Of a stretch of DNA of 64,000 nt, positions 47,492 to 59,236 are shown in pieces. Source of the DNA: Isoetes taiwanensis. Taxonomy: Eukaryota > Streptophyta > Lycopodiopsida > Isoetales > Isoetaceae. The position numbers were made by a program, and so were the translations under genes. Where the stretch lies: contig JAJEKV010000022.1 of the NCBI GenBank assembly GCA_021234155.1, positions 1,610,728 to 1,674,727 on the forward strand. Reading direction: 5' to 3'. How positions within the stretch are numbered: position 1 is the first letter of the stretch; every line of letters begins with the position of its first letter. The notes beneath the pieces were generated by a model that was given only the letters and a program-made list of their open reading frames with translations, was not told the DNA's origin and made no database searches.

Positions 47492-48282
47492 TGTGACGTT
47501 CTATGTATCTATACAGTATATGTATAGATACTATGACACGTCACCAGATTATAAGTGGACCCTTATGGGTCATTAGGGGATAACTTGGGTTGATCTAAGA
47601 GGACTTTTATTAGCTATGCTAAATTGTTAACAAGTTAAAAAACCTAATTAGGCTAATTAATGTAGTAATTAGTAAAAGTCAGCTAATTAGGGAGTTTCAC
47701 CTGGCCCAAATTGATTGGCCAGGGGAAACTTGCTAAGTTTGGAGGGAAAATTGGGGCTTTACCCCCCAATTCTGCCCCAAATCGATTTGGGGAGAGTTAG
47801 AGGAAGGAGAAGCTACCAGCTATTGCAACCAGACTTGAAAAATGGAAGTCTTTCGTGACAATGGCTCTAGCCAAGAGACCGGTTAGTCCCTAGATAGTCT
47901 GTGCTTCAGCTAACCCTTCTCTGATGAGATGAATGGTTAATTTCTCTTTTTTATGCTACAAAGATGATGATGGATACTTTGACTATGATTATGTTCTCTC
48001 TCTCTGTTTCTCTTGTGTGTCTGGGGTTAAAGGTGGGTAGAGACCTGAAAGCTTCCTAGAAGTAGAGATGTCTCTAGCTAGAACCCTTAAGACCCAATAA
48101 TTGCGGCCTGTGCAAAAGAGCCCACCTGGCTATGGATGCTATGTTGTGATTCAGCACCAGACAACGGGTATGATGGGGAAATGGGAGTCGGGTCTTGCCT
48201 ACTTGGCTACAGGACTCCTATAGTGTGCTAGACTTATAGTCGGTCACTGAGTGTGGGCCGAGTATAGGTCTGACACTCACTG
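47492..48282 (+). repeat. Solo Ty3/Gypsy LTR (copy B)
   Basis: It begins TGTGACGTTC and aligns along its length with the reverse complement of 9378-10139, including GGGTCATTAGGGGATAACTT and CCCCAAATCGATTTGGGGAG. No polypurine tract precedes it and no primer-binding site or pol follows, so it is best read as a solo LTR. I find no matching 5-bp target duplication; the right boundary is approximate. Confidence 0.75.
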
Positions 48283-48303
48283 GGACGCAGACGACATGCC
48301 TAT

Positions 48304-48910
48304 ATGGACGTCCTGGGCTTGAACGGGCGCGGTGAGCTGGCCTTTAGATTTAGGGGACTATTGTTAGGACAAGAGAGCTCAGTGGCTTTCCAGATAGAAT
48401 GCGCAGGAGCAAAGGTGCATACAGGTGACACAGTGGCAAACCACGACAGCCTGAGGCATTACCCTGACACTTGTTTCCTCAGCAAGATTTGGGACCCCCG
48501 GGCCCTGAAACAGGTCAAAATGACACATTACAAGGAACATATAAACCCAACACTGGACCGCGGCCCACAACGCTCCGCCCATGAAAAAGCACAGGCTCAT
48601 CGTCTGCATTCGCACAGGTGCCCATCATCTCCGAATCAAAACATGCAGGTGGATTGGGGAGCCACGCCAGTCAGTGCTGCCAAATGGGAGCCATTGAGAA
48701 TGAATGCCATACTTTTCAGTGCTGCCCAGTGTATAATCAAATCCGGGCACGCTACGCTCTCTTGGTCAGGCCCGACCAACTACTACACATGATATTGAGC
48801 ATGATCTCGGTGCGCTCACTAGGATCATACATTCAAAGGGTAATGGATCTTAGGGCTTACAACAACCACTTGATGGGCAACAAATACTTCAGCATGCGGA
48901 AGTCATAGTG
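48304..48910 (+). mobile_element. LINE ORF2 C-terminal fragment
   Basis: Frames give KMTHYKEHINPTLD-like sequence, then VCIRTGAHHLRIKTCRW, then QMGAIENECHTFQCCPVYN and QIRARYALL, with LGSYIQRVMDLRAYN at the end. This is the typical LINE close: an IRTGxHxLRIExxRW block, then a Cys/His motif and CPxYxxxR. Frames are broken, and the 3' tail seen in other copies is absent. Confidence 0.68.
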
Positions 48911-49324
48911 CTATGCTAAGAAAGAATATGAGAGATGGCAAACCAAGTCCACAATCCACGACCCAAACCTATCATGACAACAACCATCAGAACGAAGAGG
49001 GTTGAGCAACCACATGTACATAGATCCTCCTTATGCAAGTAATGCCGACCAAAGCATAAACAACCACCCAATGACCTCAAGAAAGGAAAGCATGTGGGGG
49101 GGGGAGGGAAGCTGACACCAAGAATCAAAGATCCAGCTTCAAAAGAATGCCGACGGGAATTGAGAAAGAGAACATAGTATATATATAGGGGAGAAAGGAG
49201 CCAAATGAGGCATGGGTAATGTAACGGACCTAGCAACTTAGCACCATCATGAAGATGTAAGTAACGTTGCCATTATATAAGAGTGCATTTTCAATGGTGA
49301 AATAAATGATTATGCGCTAGGAAT
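48911..49324. other. No gene seen
   Basis: Spacer between a forward LINE tail and a reverse LINE copy; nothing assignable. Confidence 0.4.
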
Positions 49325-49362
49325 ACATGCGTGCATGCATGCATGCGTGCATGCATGCAAAC
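49325..49362. repeat. GCAT tetranucleotide microsatellite
   Basis: About nine units of (ATGC)n, with two GTGC variants, end exactly where the reverse-strand LINE copy becomes recognisable. Confidence 0.9.
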
Positions 49363-51345
49363 CGATGTGGTGCCATTGCTACGGTGTAAGCCAGGTGTGA
49401 AAGATGGGCATCGTCCATATGTCATTCAAGGGCTGCCCTCTGAAGAGGCAAAAATCTTGTCTTTTGCAGTAGGATTTCACATAGGACCGTGGATTTCACC
49501 CCAAATGCCCATGCTAAGAAGGCTTTGTGCACCTGTTCTAAGTCATTTCAAGTTGCCAGAAATACCACGGGGCCCCATACCTCAACCATATACAGAAAAA
49601 CGGGTTCCACCAATACCTTGAACAGATGTAAGCGATGGCCCCAATCATAGAGCTCTGCCATGTGTCTGTTATTCTACATTGCACAAAGCGCTTTCCAACC
49701 TGTCATTACTCGCAATCGGATGGATGTGTCCCAACATAGTGAAGAAGGAAATTCCACTCCCAAGTACTTGCAGGTGGGTGTCACCTCTACAATTTGTCTC
49801 GGTAGGTGAGTAAAGGAAGCATGTGTTGGCGTGAGGATAATATGAGGAGCACCTTAGTCTTGGCTAGATTGATATGCATGTTTGTGGCCTAGCAGAATGT
49901 ATTCAGGGCATCTAAATGAGACTGCATATCCTCGGAGTGTGGTCGAGGAGGTCGACATCATCTGCATAGATGAGCTGCCTGATGACCTGATGCGAAAGTT
50001 GGGTGCCGCCCCTGCCACTATTAGTGAGCCAGGTTTTCAACTGGTCAATGTAAAGGCCAAACATTGTTAGAGAGAGGGCATCCCTATCAGACCTCGATAC
50101 TATTGGCGAATGATTGTCCATTCAACCAGGGTCCTCAATGTGAATATATGATCAATGGTTGAGTGGTGGGATCTGAAGCCTGCTTGTATGAGGGCCCGCA
50201 CGTCTGCTGCCTTTGCCCATCTGGTCAACTGCTGCTCGAGAATGCCAGCTAGCAGTTTGGCAAATATTGAACTGACCATGATTATCTGGTAGTTGGTTGG
50301 ACAATGTAAATCTCCTACCTTGTAAATAGGGACAACCCTGCTTGTGGTCCATTGCCAAGAGAAACCTTCCTATAGCGCCCTGCTAAACAGGATAGTGAGG
50401 ATTGGTACTATAGGTTGTCCTGCCCACTTCAGCAATTCTGCTTGCATACTGTCCAGGTCCACTGCTTTCCCATTGGCTAGCCATTGTAGACCCTGGACGA
50501 CATCATCCTTTGCTAGTTCTAACATCGGACCATTTTGTAGGGGTATGGGTGTTCGCGTCCCAGAAGGATCATAGAGCTGCTGCAAGTACTGCTCCCACAG
50601 CCCAGTAGTGATGTGCTCTCTAGGCTGGGCTGACTTTCGAAGCACCCTTCTCCAGAAGGTTTTGGAATGACTCTCAAGCAGGTAGAACATTTTCCCTTGG
50701 TGCCTCGTGATGTGCCATGCTTTTTTTGCCTTCAGAAAAGTGTGATAGTGTGCGGTGGCCTGTGAGCGCATAGTTGGATCCACGATTTGGCAAAGCCTGC
50801 GTTTGTGTTCCTTACACTCAGAATCAAACCACTGATTATGTAGGAAGGTTGTGGTTTCTGAAATCCTTCATGGATGGATTCTCCCAAAAACATCTTTCTG
50901 CTGTAGTTCGTAGTAGCTGGCCCGTCTGCTGCTCTAGCATGGGGGCCTGTAAAATTCCTGCCAGGTCATCTATGAGCATCTCAGCGTAAACATCTGCTTG
51001 TTCATAATCTAGTCACAACTGAGGTTGGCGAGAGGCTGCTATAGAGGGGGTTCTAACTGTTTGCCAAGCCAACTTCAGATAGAGTGAAAGGTGATCCGAG
51101 TCGGCCTCCTCTTCTCGACTGTCTGTCCTACCCAGAAGTGATTGATGATATGTATATCCTGCTCAGCCACTAATGCATAGTCCACCACACTAGATCCTCT
51201 GCCTTGGTTCTCCTGTCTACAAGTGCACTTGCGGGAGGAGGGCCCACATTGCATGAGAAATGCTCCCACATTTCTATGAGGAAGATGAGATCCATATCTG
51301 CAGCCACGGAGTTGAGACTATCCCCCTTATGCGATGGGAATTTCA
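49363..51345 (-). mobile_element. LINE fragment: endonuclease end and reverse transcriptase
   Basis: Reading the reverse strand from 51345: IEMWEHFSCNVGPPP, GRGSSVVDYALVAEQDIHI and HFWVGQTVEKRRPTR are the C-terminal part of an apurinic-type endonuclease. They are followed by SKTFWRRVLRKSAQPREH, LQWLANGKAVDLDSMQAELL (the xGKAxGxDxxxAELLK block), then FAKLLAGILEQQL and VRALIQAGFRSHHST (RT fingers). LFGLYIDQLKTWL, RQLIYADDVDLLDHT (the catalytic YADD) and FLYMVEVWGP come after those. Stops and frameshifts are frequent, so the copy is dead. It belongs to the same family as the fragments at 1.2, 14.5, 26.2 and 48.3 kb. Confidence 0.82.
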
Positions 51346-52190
51346 ATTCATTTTGCTCTATACCGTAACCGCTCCCAGGAAAGAAGCCAAATGTGGATTG
51401 GGCATGTGGATGCCCTAAATATATGCTTCTTTGATATCCTTGATTACGTCTGCTAATTTATTTGGACCTCCTTCACAAATAGCACCAAACATTCATTTTA
51501 CTGCATTTGTGTATAACAACTACTTTCTCCAAACCTTTCAGTTCCCGTCCCTTCCAAAATATCCTGCCATGGAAGAACTGGAATACAAGTAAGAGGGAGC
51601 ACGATGTGTGAGAACTGGCAACATCAATAACACACCCAAAACAAAATATAGTAAGGGAAAAAAAATCCCAGAAAAAAAATATAGCCTAAGGGTGGCTATG
51701 GCCCTCACGTAATGTCCAAACCATAAGCACATAAGAAGCATCATACAAGAACATCATCACACATAGGGTTTCTCTCTAACATTTGCTGGAAGCATTTGAA
51801 TTCTAATTCGGTTTCCTTATAAAACAAGCTTTTCGCATTGGCCAACTACACTTCTTAAATTGCAGGGCACAATGTAGCTCTTATCAATTTCTTGCATCAT
51901 ATAAGTATCCTAATCATGAAAAAGACCAATCATGCAAATATAACGGTCTGTTGTGGGAGTAATGACAAATCTCGAAGCATTCTTGGCCCTCAGATGTATG
52001 GTTGCATAGAGTCAAATAGCATAGAAATGTGACAGCATCTGGTTGTGCTCCTTTCTTCCTGCGTGTCATACAAAACATCCCATAGCCTTGTCACCACAAG
52101 AGGAATACGTATTAATTGAACCCATGCTGTCACAAGCTCTGAAGCACATCCACAGACATGCCTTCCTGTAGCACACAATGAAGGTATTTC
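51346..52190. other. No gene seen
   Basis: Possibly the decayed 5' flank of the LINE. I see no motif to support a call. Confidence 0.35.
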
Positions 52191-53078
52191 AATCATAGCT
52201 ACCGGGAACCAAGTTCCGAACTTGGTTCCCGTTCCCAACTCCGTTCCCAAGCATCCTGAGTTCCGGGAACTCCTAGCCAAGTTCCCACTACATGTGCTAC
52301 TGGGAACTTCGTTCCAGACGAAGTTCCCATAAATGGGAACTTGAGTTCCCGGTAGCAAATTTTTTGGGAACTAAATTTACAAAGGAATGGAAAAAAGAAA
52401 GCGTCGAATATGATTTAAAACAATGCTATTTTTTTCCTCCTATTTTTTTGGCCTGCTGTATTTTGGGCGTCCGACACTGTTATTGGATGATCGGATCTGC
52501 TGCTGGAGCTTGCACTCTGTTGCCTACCTCCTACCTGCAAGCTCACTAAAAGCTTTTGTTCATACGAGTTTTTTACAAGGATTAAGATTTATTCTTCACT
52601 GTGAAATTAAAGCATCTGCTAAATGCAACCTTTTGCCACACAATTTATTAACTTTGCAATAAAAATGTTTTTCAAGTCATGTTTCCATATTTTTGCAATT
52701 TGAAATCTTCCCAAACTAAAGTTTTATGTTGGTATTAAAGGTGTTTTCAGTTTTATGTGTTTTCAGTTACTATATTCTAGTTATGTGTTTTTTTTCTAAA
52801 AGCTTATAACTTCTTAAAATTGTTGTTTTCAAACTTTAAATGAGCATTAAACAGTGGTTTTATCTATTTAGTTCACACATCACTATGTATTTCACTTTTT
52901 TCTATTCTAAGTGTTCTATGATGATCTACATGCAAAGGGAACTCCAAAACCGTTTGAATTTTTAAAAAATTCAAAGGTTGGACGTTCCCGTTCCCATCCG
53001 TTCCCGTTCCGAATTTTGGGTCCGAGTTCCCGTTCCCGTTCCCGTTCCCGTTCCTGTTCGGTTCGGGTAGCTATGATT
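52191..53078. mobile_element. Non-autonomous DNA transposon with GTTCCC subterminal arrays
   Basis: AATCATAGCTACC at 52191-52203 is exactly inverted as GGTAGCTATGATT at 53066-53078. Inside both ends, copies of GTTCCC or its complement GGGAAC are clustered: GGGAACCAAGTTCCGAACTT and following on the left to 52360, and a run of GTTCCCGTTCCC at 52984-53060 on the right. The left cluster itself forms a smaller foldback ending GTTCCCGGTAGC near 52356. The 520-bp centre is AT-rich and non-coding. Terminal repeats plus inverted subterminal arrays are typical of cut-and-paste elements such as hAT, where they bind transposase. I found no clear target-site duplication, so the superfamily is open. Confidence 0.65.
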
Positions 53079-53623
53079 TCAGTGCCGCATTTGCAAGCCG
53101 TATAGCTTCTTGTTAGCGTGCGACATCCCAATCTAGAGCAGTGTTCTTTACGTACGCATTTTTTACGTTTATATACGCCCCTGCCTTCCTCATCGTACTA
53201 TACATATTATACCTATAAGTTGATAGGTCAAATTGTGCTTTTGTTTTAATAATGTTGTATTAAACTTATTAGTACATAAAGTACACTTAAAAAATAAAGA
53301 GAAAGTCCAAATGACCCAAATAACATTAGATCATTAGAAAAATACAAAATTGTAGAATTGGAACTATTAAAAAAAAAAAAAAAAAACCCGGCTTAAACTA
53401 ATCTATACTAGCACAAACATCAACATTGGTCAATCCCTTTGCTGTCTTATTTGGCCATACAAGAACCATTAAGTCTTAGATGGTACCATCCTTTCCCGGT
53501 GTACAACGTCAATGTTATCATATAACCACAATCTATAGTCTAGGTTGTTATTTGTATCCCTAACGATTGAATCCAATAGTCAATGTTCATGATATCATAC
53601 CTTAACATTTCCATGGTAGAAAG
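53079..53623. other. No gene seen
   Basis: AT-rich DNA with an 18-base A run near 53370. Nothing is assignable. Confidence 0.4.
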
Positions 53624-54939
53624 AAGTCAGGGTCAGCTAGTCAATTCCAGAAAGTCTAAAAACATGTTTCACATTAAGTACATGCTAGCCAAACATTCCT
53701 TTTAATAAATGCTGGGTAAGATTACTATGTTCCTTAAATCAAATGTCTTGCACAATAGGTCGAAGGATCACATCCACTATTCATAAACCTTTCATGTGAT
53801 ATTTAAAGCAAAAATGACTTTTTATGGGGGCAACCAAGGTAAATTCTGTCAGTACATAAATTGATCATCTTTTAGACTTCCAAATATTACACCACACGTA
53901 GATTTATCTATTCGTGTAGTTTCCATCAAACCAAACAACATAAATAATACCACTGTCATGCCTTATTCTTATTTCATAATCTGTATGAGATAATTCTAAG
54001 AATTGTTTACACTGCTCGAAAAAACACTATGATGTGTCTTTAATGCAAAACCTAGCAATAATGCAAAGAAAGACTTGTACTGCCAATTTAAGAATTAAAG
54101 GTTCAGAATATTTCACTGTCATAATCTCTTTTAACGTAATGCATTCAGATATGAACTTTCAGCTTAAAAAAAAAAAAAAACAAACTCCAGTTCGTTGCTT
54201 AAAAGACATGGATAAAATGTACAACTGGAAGAATATTTATTCAATATGATAGTTTGACATAGTACCATCTTCGTTCACAACAAACTAGAATCACTTACAG
54301 TAGAGAACTAGAATAAGTGTAGTAGTATATAGGGTAGCCTTAGGTCCGCTACTGGAACTCCTAGGGAGCACTAAATAACTCATAGTAAGGAGTGCACTTC
54401 TAAATCGTCAAATCTTATAGAGTTTGCAGAATAACAACTTACAAGCGTGGTCATCAATTGCCCACGTCATGTAGCAATTTCACAAAATATGGCTGTCAAA
54501 AGTAAGTGTAGTAGCTCCAGACTGAATTTCAAACTTAACAAAGTACCTTGGTTGTGAGCTAGAAAAAGCATACACAATTTGTGCACAGGTCTCAACCTTC
54601 ATATTTGAGTCTTAACTTCCATGATTATAGTTTCCATTTTTCAGCATCAGTCTTTCTTTGTGTTGGTCACATTTGAATGCCAACTTTCAAGCTCCCTAAT
54701 GCATATTGGACAAAAGGAATACATTAAGAAGAGAAGCCCTAGATAATCTGGGTAAAAATGCAAGGGCCAAAAGGTACCTTAGGCGTCTCGATTGTCAATC
54801 GACCACCTAATGTAGACCCAATAGTGTTCTTATTTGTACATATGACTTAATATACAATTTTTTTTTAACCAATTCAATAGTTCTATCAGTAAAGTACATT
54901 AAATATTTTGGTATAACATCATATATTACATCAACCAAT
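53624..54939. repeat. Tandem duplication, A module copy 1
   Basis: Starting at AAGTCAGGGTCAGCTAG, about 1.3 kb is repeated at 56371-57722 with few differences and small indels. It is AT-rich, has a 15-base A run near 54166-54180, and holds no recognisable gene. Together with the following hAT module it forms a duplicated unit of about 1.9 kb when the insertion at 54940 is left out. Confidence 0.88.
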
Positions 54940-55770
54940 CCCATCGATCCGAGACATCGGATCGCCATTCTAGAATGGGACGAGCATGCATGTTTTGCAT
55001 GCATGCGGGCGGCGCATGCCCATTCTGGTTGGGAGTTCGCTATTTTAGGCGCGTTTCTGCATCAACTCCTCATCGGCGCTTCCTCTTCTCTCTCAGCAGT
55101 ACCTCTTTCTCTTTGAACCCAACCTCCCCCCTTCTTTGTTTATTATATTTGTCGCGTGGCACGCGCGTAATCAGCCCCTCCACTTTGGGAGGTTTGTTTT
55201 TGTCTTGTTGTTTTTGTTGGTGATGTGCAGGTACAGGTTCGCGAGCGGCATCTGTTTCGACTTCTCCATTCGTGGGTTTTGGGAGCGATTTCTCTGCCTT
55301 GCGTTTGTCTAAGCCCCTTGCCGAAGGTTTATCACTAGGGTTTTTCCTCGAAAACCCGAAAGGGCGGGGTTTTTTAATCCCGGTGATAAGCTTTCGGCAG
55401 GTACACCAGCCGAACATCTGTTAGCATTGTATTTTTGGGGTCCAAATGTTATAATTGGATTTTCCCTTTATTTTTCGGGGGTAGTTCGCATGTGTGCGGC
55501 TACCCACTATCCACCATTGTAGAAAATCTGCTGAGATGAATGAGAAGCCTAGTCTAGTCTTCTCTCTCAGCAGTACCTCTTTCTCTTTGAATTGTTTCCA
55601 GGCAGGGGAGGGGCTTCTCCCTGCCTGGTTTGGCCAATTTGGCGTTTCTTTCATGCTGTCCTTTCTCGGCCTTTAGCCTTCGTCCTGTGACCTTCGTCCT
55701 CGATCCTAGTTTGTAAGGAAGTCCTTTGGTATTCGGGCGGTTTGTTGGTTTCATGCGAGTCCCATTCTAG
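54940..55770. mobile_element. 0.83-kb insertion present in only one duplicate
   Basis: The second duplicate reads straight through CAACCAATTACG, whereas the first is interrupted here, with AAT on both sides as a possible 3-bp target duplication. Near its ends CTAGAATGGGACGAGCATG (from 54971) and the inverted CATGCGAGTCCCATTCTAG (to 55770) form terminal repeats. A 31-bp filler with its own palindrome (CGATCCGA-GACA-TCGGATCG) precedes the left one. Inside, a 33-bp block starting CTTCTCTCTCAGCAGTACC occurs at about 55088 and 55559, and 55318-55400 folds into a hairpin (GCCGAAGGTTTATCAC against GTGATAAGCTTTCGGC). No protein is recognised. Confidence 0.72.
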
Positions 55771-55771
55771 A

Positions 55772-56365
55772 ATTACGAAATACCAAAATTCTGCATCAAA
55801 AAAATTCGGCTAGTAGGTAGCCGTGGAAATTTTAGCGGGGAGAGGAATTGGCAGTGCTGCCAAGCCGATTGCTTCAAAGATTGATTGGGCACGATGTTTG
55901 AGTGAGAGAGAGGGCTTTGTTGGGACAATTTACAAGGCTGTAAAAAACAAAGGTATGATGGTGGCTTGGTCTATTTGTCGACATGAAAATGGAACTTGTG
56001 ATAGTTAGTGGAATGGTTTTCTAGCCCTTATGAATTTATGGCAGTGTTGCATGCTCATTCTTGGAAGCATAGCAAGTTGTGAGAGGGGGTTTTCTCGCCA
56101 AAATGCTATCAAGAGTGCTAAAATAGCTCGTACGAACCTAGAGACACTTGATGTACTTATGCTAGTGTCATTATGGGATGCACAATTTGAGCCCATAGAT
56201 TGGCAAGTATGGTTTAAGGATTAGCATGAATAAAAAGATAGAAGAACAATGTCGTTTGTTAGTTGATCAATTTGTGTTTCTAAAACTTACTCGTGTACTC
56301 TTTTTCTAATATGAGAGGGATAACACTCTGGAACTCGGGTGTTATGCCCTACTATAACAAACGAA
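55772..56365 (+). pseudogene. hAT transposase C-terminal fragment, copy 1
   Basis: The frame at 56030-56224 reads ASCERGFSRQNAIKSAKIAR and TNLETLDVLMLVSLWD, the hAT dimerisation domain (usual form: SxxCERxFSxxxxIKxxxRxxLxxxxLxxLMxIS). An upstream frame (55823-56008) encodes MEILAGRGIGSAAKPIASKI and continues to a stop; I do not recognise it. The catalytic part of the transposase is missing, so this is a remnant. The module ends with ATGCCCTACTATAACAAAC. Confidence 0.7.
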
Positions 56366-56370
56366 GGCCG

Positions 56371-57722
56371 AAGTTAGGGTCAGCTAGTCAATTCCAGAAA
56401 GTCTAAGAACATGTTTCACATTAAGTACATGCTAGCCAAACATTCCTTTTAATAAATGATGGGTAAGATTACTATGTTCCTTAAATCAAATGTCTTGCAC
56501 AATAGGTCGAAGGATCACATCCACTATTCATAAACCTTTCATGTGATATTTAAAGCGAAAATGATTTTTCAAGGGGGCAACTTGGCCCAAGGTAAATTCT
56601 GTCAGTACATAAACTGATCATCTTTTAGACTTCCAAATATTACACCACACGTATATTTATCTATTCGTGTAGTTTCCATCAAACCAAACAACATAAATAA
56701 TACCACTGTCATGCCTTATTCTTATTTCATAATCTGTATGAGATAATTCTAAAAAGTGTTTACACTGCTCGAAAAGACACTATGACGTTTCTTTATGCAA
56801 AACCTAGCAATAATGCAAAGAAAGACTTGTACTGCCAATTTAAGAATTAAAAGTTCAGAATATTTCATTGTCATCAGATATGAACTTTCATTTTTAAAAA
56901 AAAAAAAAAAAAAACAAACTCCAGTTCGTTGCTTAAAAGACATGGATAAAATGTACAACTGGAAGAATATTTATTCAATATGATAGTTTGACATAGTACT
57001 ATCTTCGTTCACAACAAACTAGAATCACTTACAGTAGAGAACTAGAATAAGTGTAGTAGTATATAGGGTAGCCTTAGGTCCGCTACTGGAACTCCTAGAG
57101 AGCACTAAATAACTCATAGTAAGGACTACACTTCTAAATTGTCAAATCTTATAGAGTTTGCAAAATAACAACTTACAAGCGTGGTCATCAATTGCCCACG
57201 ACATGTAGCAATTTCACAAAATATGGCTGTCAAAAGTAAGTGTAGTAGCTCCAGATTGAATTTCAAACTTAACAAAGTACCTTGGTTGTGAGCTAGAAAA
57301 AGCATACACAATTTGTGCACAGATCTCAACCTTCATATTTGAGTCTTAACTTCCATTATTATAGTTTCCATTTTTCAGGATCAGTCTTTCTTTGTGTTGG
57401 TCACATTTGAATGCCAACTTTCAAGCTCACCTAATGCATACTGGACAAAATGAATACATTAAGAAGAGAAGCACGTACCTACAACCAACCAATACATTAT
57501 TAGCCATAATCTGGGTAAAAATGCAAGGTCCAAAAGGTATCTTAGGATTCTCGGTTGTCAATCGACCACCTAATGTAGACCCAATAGTGTTCGTATTTGT
57601 TCATATGACTTAATATACAATTTGTTTTTAACCAATTCAATAGTTCTATCAGTAAAGTATATTAAATAGAGTTTTTCCCTATTAAATACTTTAGTATAAC
57701 ATCATATATTACATCAACCAAT
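56371..57722. repeat. Tandem duplication, A module copy 2
   Basis: Second copy of 53624-54939. It retains the uninterrupted junction CAACCAATTACG into the hAT module, which shows what the locus looked like before the insertion in copy 1. An additional ~45-bp segment near 57470-57500 is absent from copy 1. Confidence 0.88.
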
Positions 57723-58314
57723 TACGAAATACCAAAATTCTGCATTGAAGACATTCGGCTAGTAGGTAGCCGTGGAAATTTTGGCGGGAAGAGGAATTGG
57801 CAGTGCTGCCAAGCCGATTGCTTCAAAGATTGATTGGGCACGATGTTTGAGTGAGAGAGAGGACTTTGTTGGGACAATTTACAAGGCTGTAAAAAACAAA
57901 GGTATGATGGTGGCTTGGTCTATTTGTCGACATGAAAATGGAACTTGTGATAGTTAGTGGAATAGTTTTCTAGCCCTCACGAATTTATGGCAGTGTTGCA
58001 TGCTCATTCTTGGAAGCATACAAGTTGTGAGAGGGGGTTTTCTCGCCAAAATGCTATCAAGAGTGCTAAAATAGCTCGTACGAACCTAGAGACACTTGAT
58101 ATACTTATGCTGGTGTCATTATGGGATTCACAATTTGAGCCCATAGATTGGCAAGCATGTTTTAAGGATTAGCATGAAGAAAAAGATAAAAGAACAATGT
58201 CGTTTGTTAGTTGATCAATTTGTGTTTCTAAAACTTTCTCGTGTACTCTTTTTCTAATATGAGAGGGATAACATTCTGGAACGAGGGTGTTATGCCCTAC
58301 TATAACAAACGAGG
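57721..58314 (+). pseudogene. hAT transposase C-terminal fragment, copy 2
   Basis: Near-identical to the copy at 55772-56365: SCERGFSRQNAIKSAKIART and LETLDILMLVSLWDSQFEP are present. A one-base deletion before SCERGF shifts the frame relative to copy 1. It ends at the 26-bp-arm inverted repeat beginning at 58285. Confidence 0.7.
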
Positions 58315-58353
58315 GTTGGAGACCCGAGTTTGTTATAGTAGGGCATAACACCC
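58285..58353. repeat. Perfect 26-bp inverted repeat, 17-bp loop
   Basis: GGGTGTTATGCCCTACTATA... at 58285-58310 is exactly inverted at 58328-58353. The corresponding end of duplicate 1 (about 56338-56363) has only the left arm. A related GGTGTTAT motif recurs just after (58361) and GGGTAACACC lies near 58507. Confidence 0.88.
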
Positions 58354-59225
58354 GAGCTCTAGGGTGTTATCCGCCTTCTTAACCTGGGCCCAAGAGTTTT
58401 ATAGTGGTTTTGTAGCGATGTTATGGTGGTTTTCGTAACAAGCTAGGTGTTTATGGCCATTTGGCATAACGAACTAGGTGTTTATGCACTTTTTAATGTG
58501 TTACTGGTGGGTAACACCATTGCAACCAATGGCTGAGATCTGATCTCAGCACTATTTCCATGCTTTTTTTGATAAAAAATTGGATTATGTCATTTTGAAT
58601 TTTTGTCTGACTTACTCAGCAATTAGCCGTCTTTAATAAAAAGGATTTAAGCTGTCTTTAATTGAAAGGAAAATCCTATTGGTAGGAACAATTATTATAA
58701 TGGTGATAAAGAAATGATTATCTCAAGTACCGCCCTATTAGACATAAAATATTGAAGAAACCCTTCAATCCACTGGCATTAGGAACCAAGTTATAACCAA
58801 GTTAAACTCTGAGCCTTCTAGCATTGATCAAAATGTGGTCTAGAAGTTAGTTGCCTAACTAGGATTTTCTGGGGTCGATCCTCTGGGTAGGCATAGGCTT
58901 TGTTATATTTTTAAATTGTAAACGATTTTCAAGAACACTCGCAGAGTTTCTTATTCTTCTTCGTTTCTTGTGTGAACCTATATTATTGCCGACTTGCGTT
59001 TTGCATCTTCTGAACATATGTTTATCAACACTAGTATATGCAACCATCTACCTCTTGAAGCTTTAGATAATATGACAAGTGAATGCAACTATGCAACTAC
59101 CGAGGATGTATTATAGATATTTCATGCCAATTTAGCTTTATCAACGTCAGGCATTATAGTGGATCCAAAAGTTAGGAACCAAAGAAACGTTCACCAAAGA
59201 AACGTTCACGACAGCCGCAATAAAT
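58354..59225. other. No gene seen
   Basis: Contains two copies of CTAGGTGTTTATG about 35 bp apart near 58442-58490. No coding sequence is supported. Confidence 0.4.
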
Positions 59226-59236
59226 TTCTTGTAGCA

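Noticed and set aside
52916-53131. Reverse frame with Arg-Glu repeats
   Set aside because: The repeats are the translation of the GTTCCC array of a DNA transposon.
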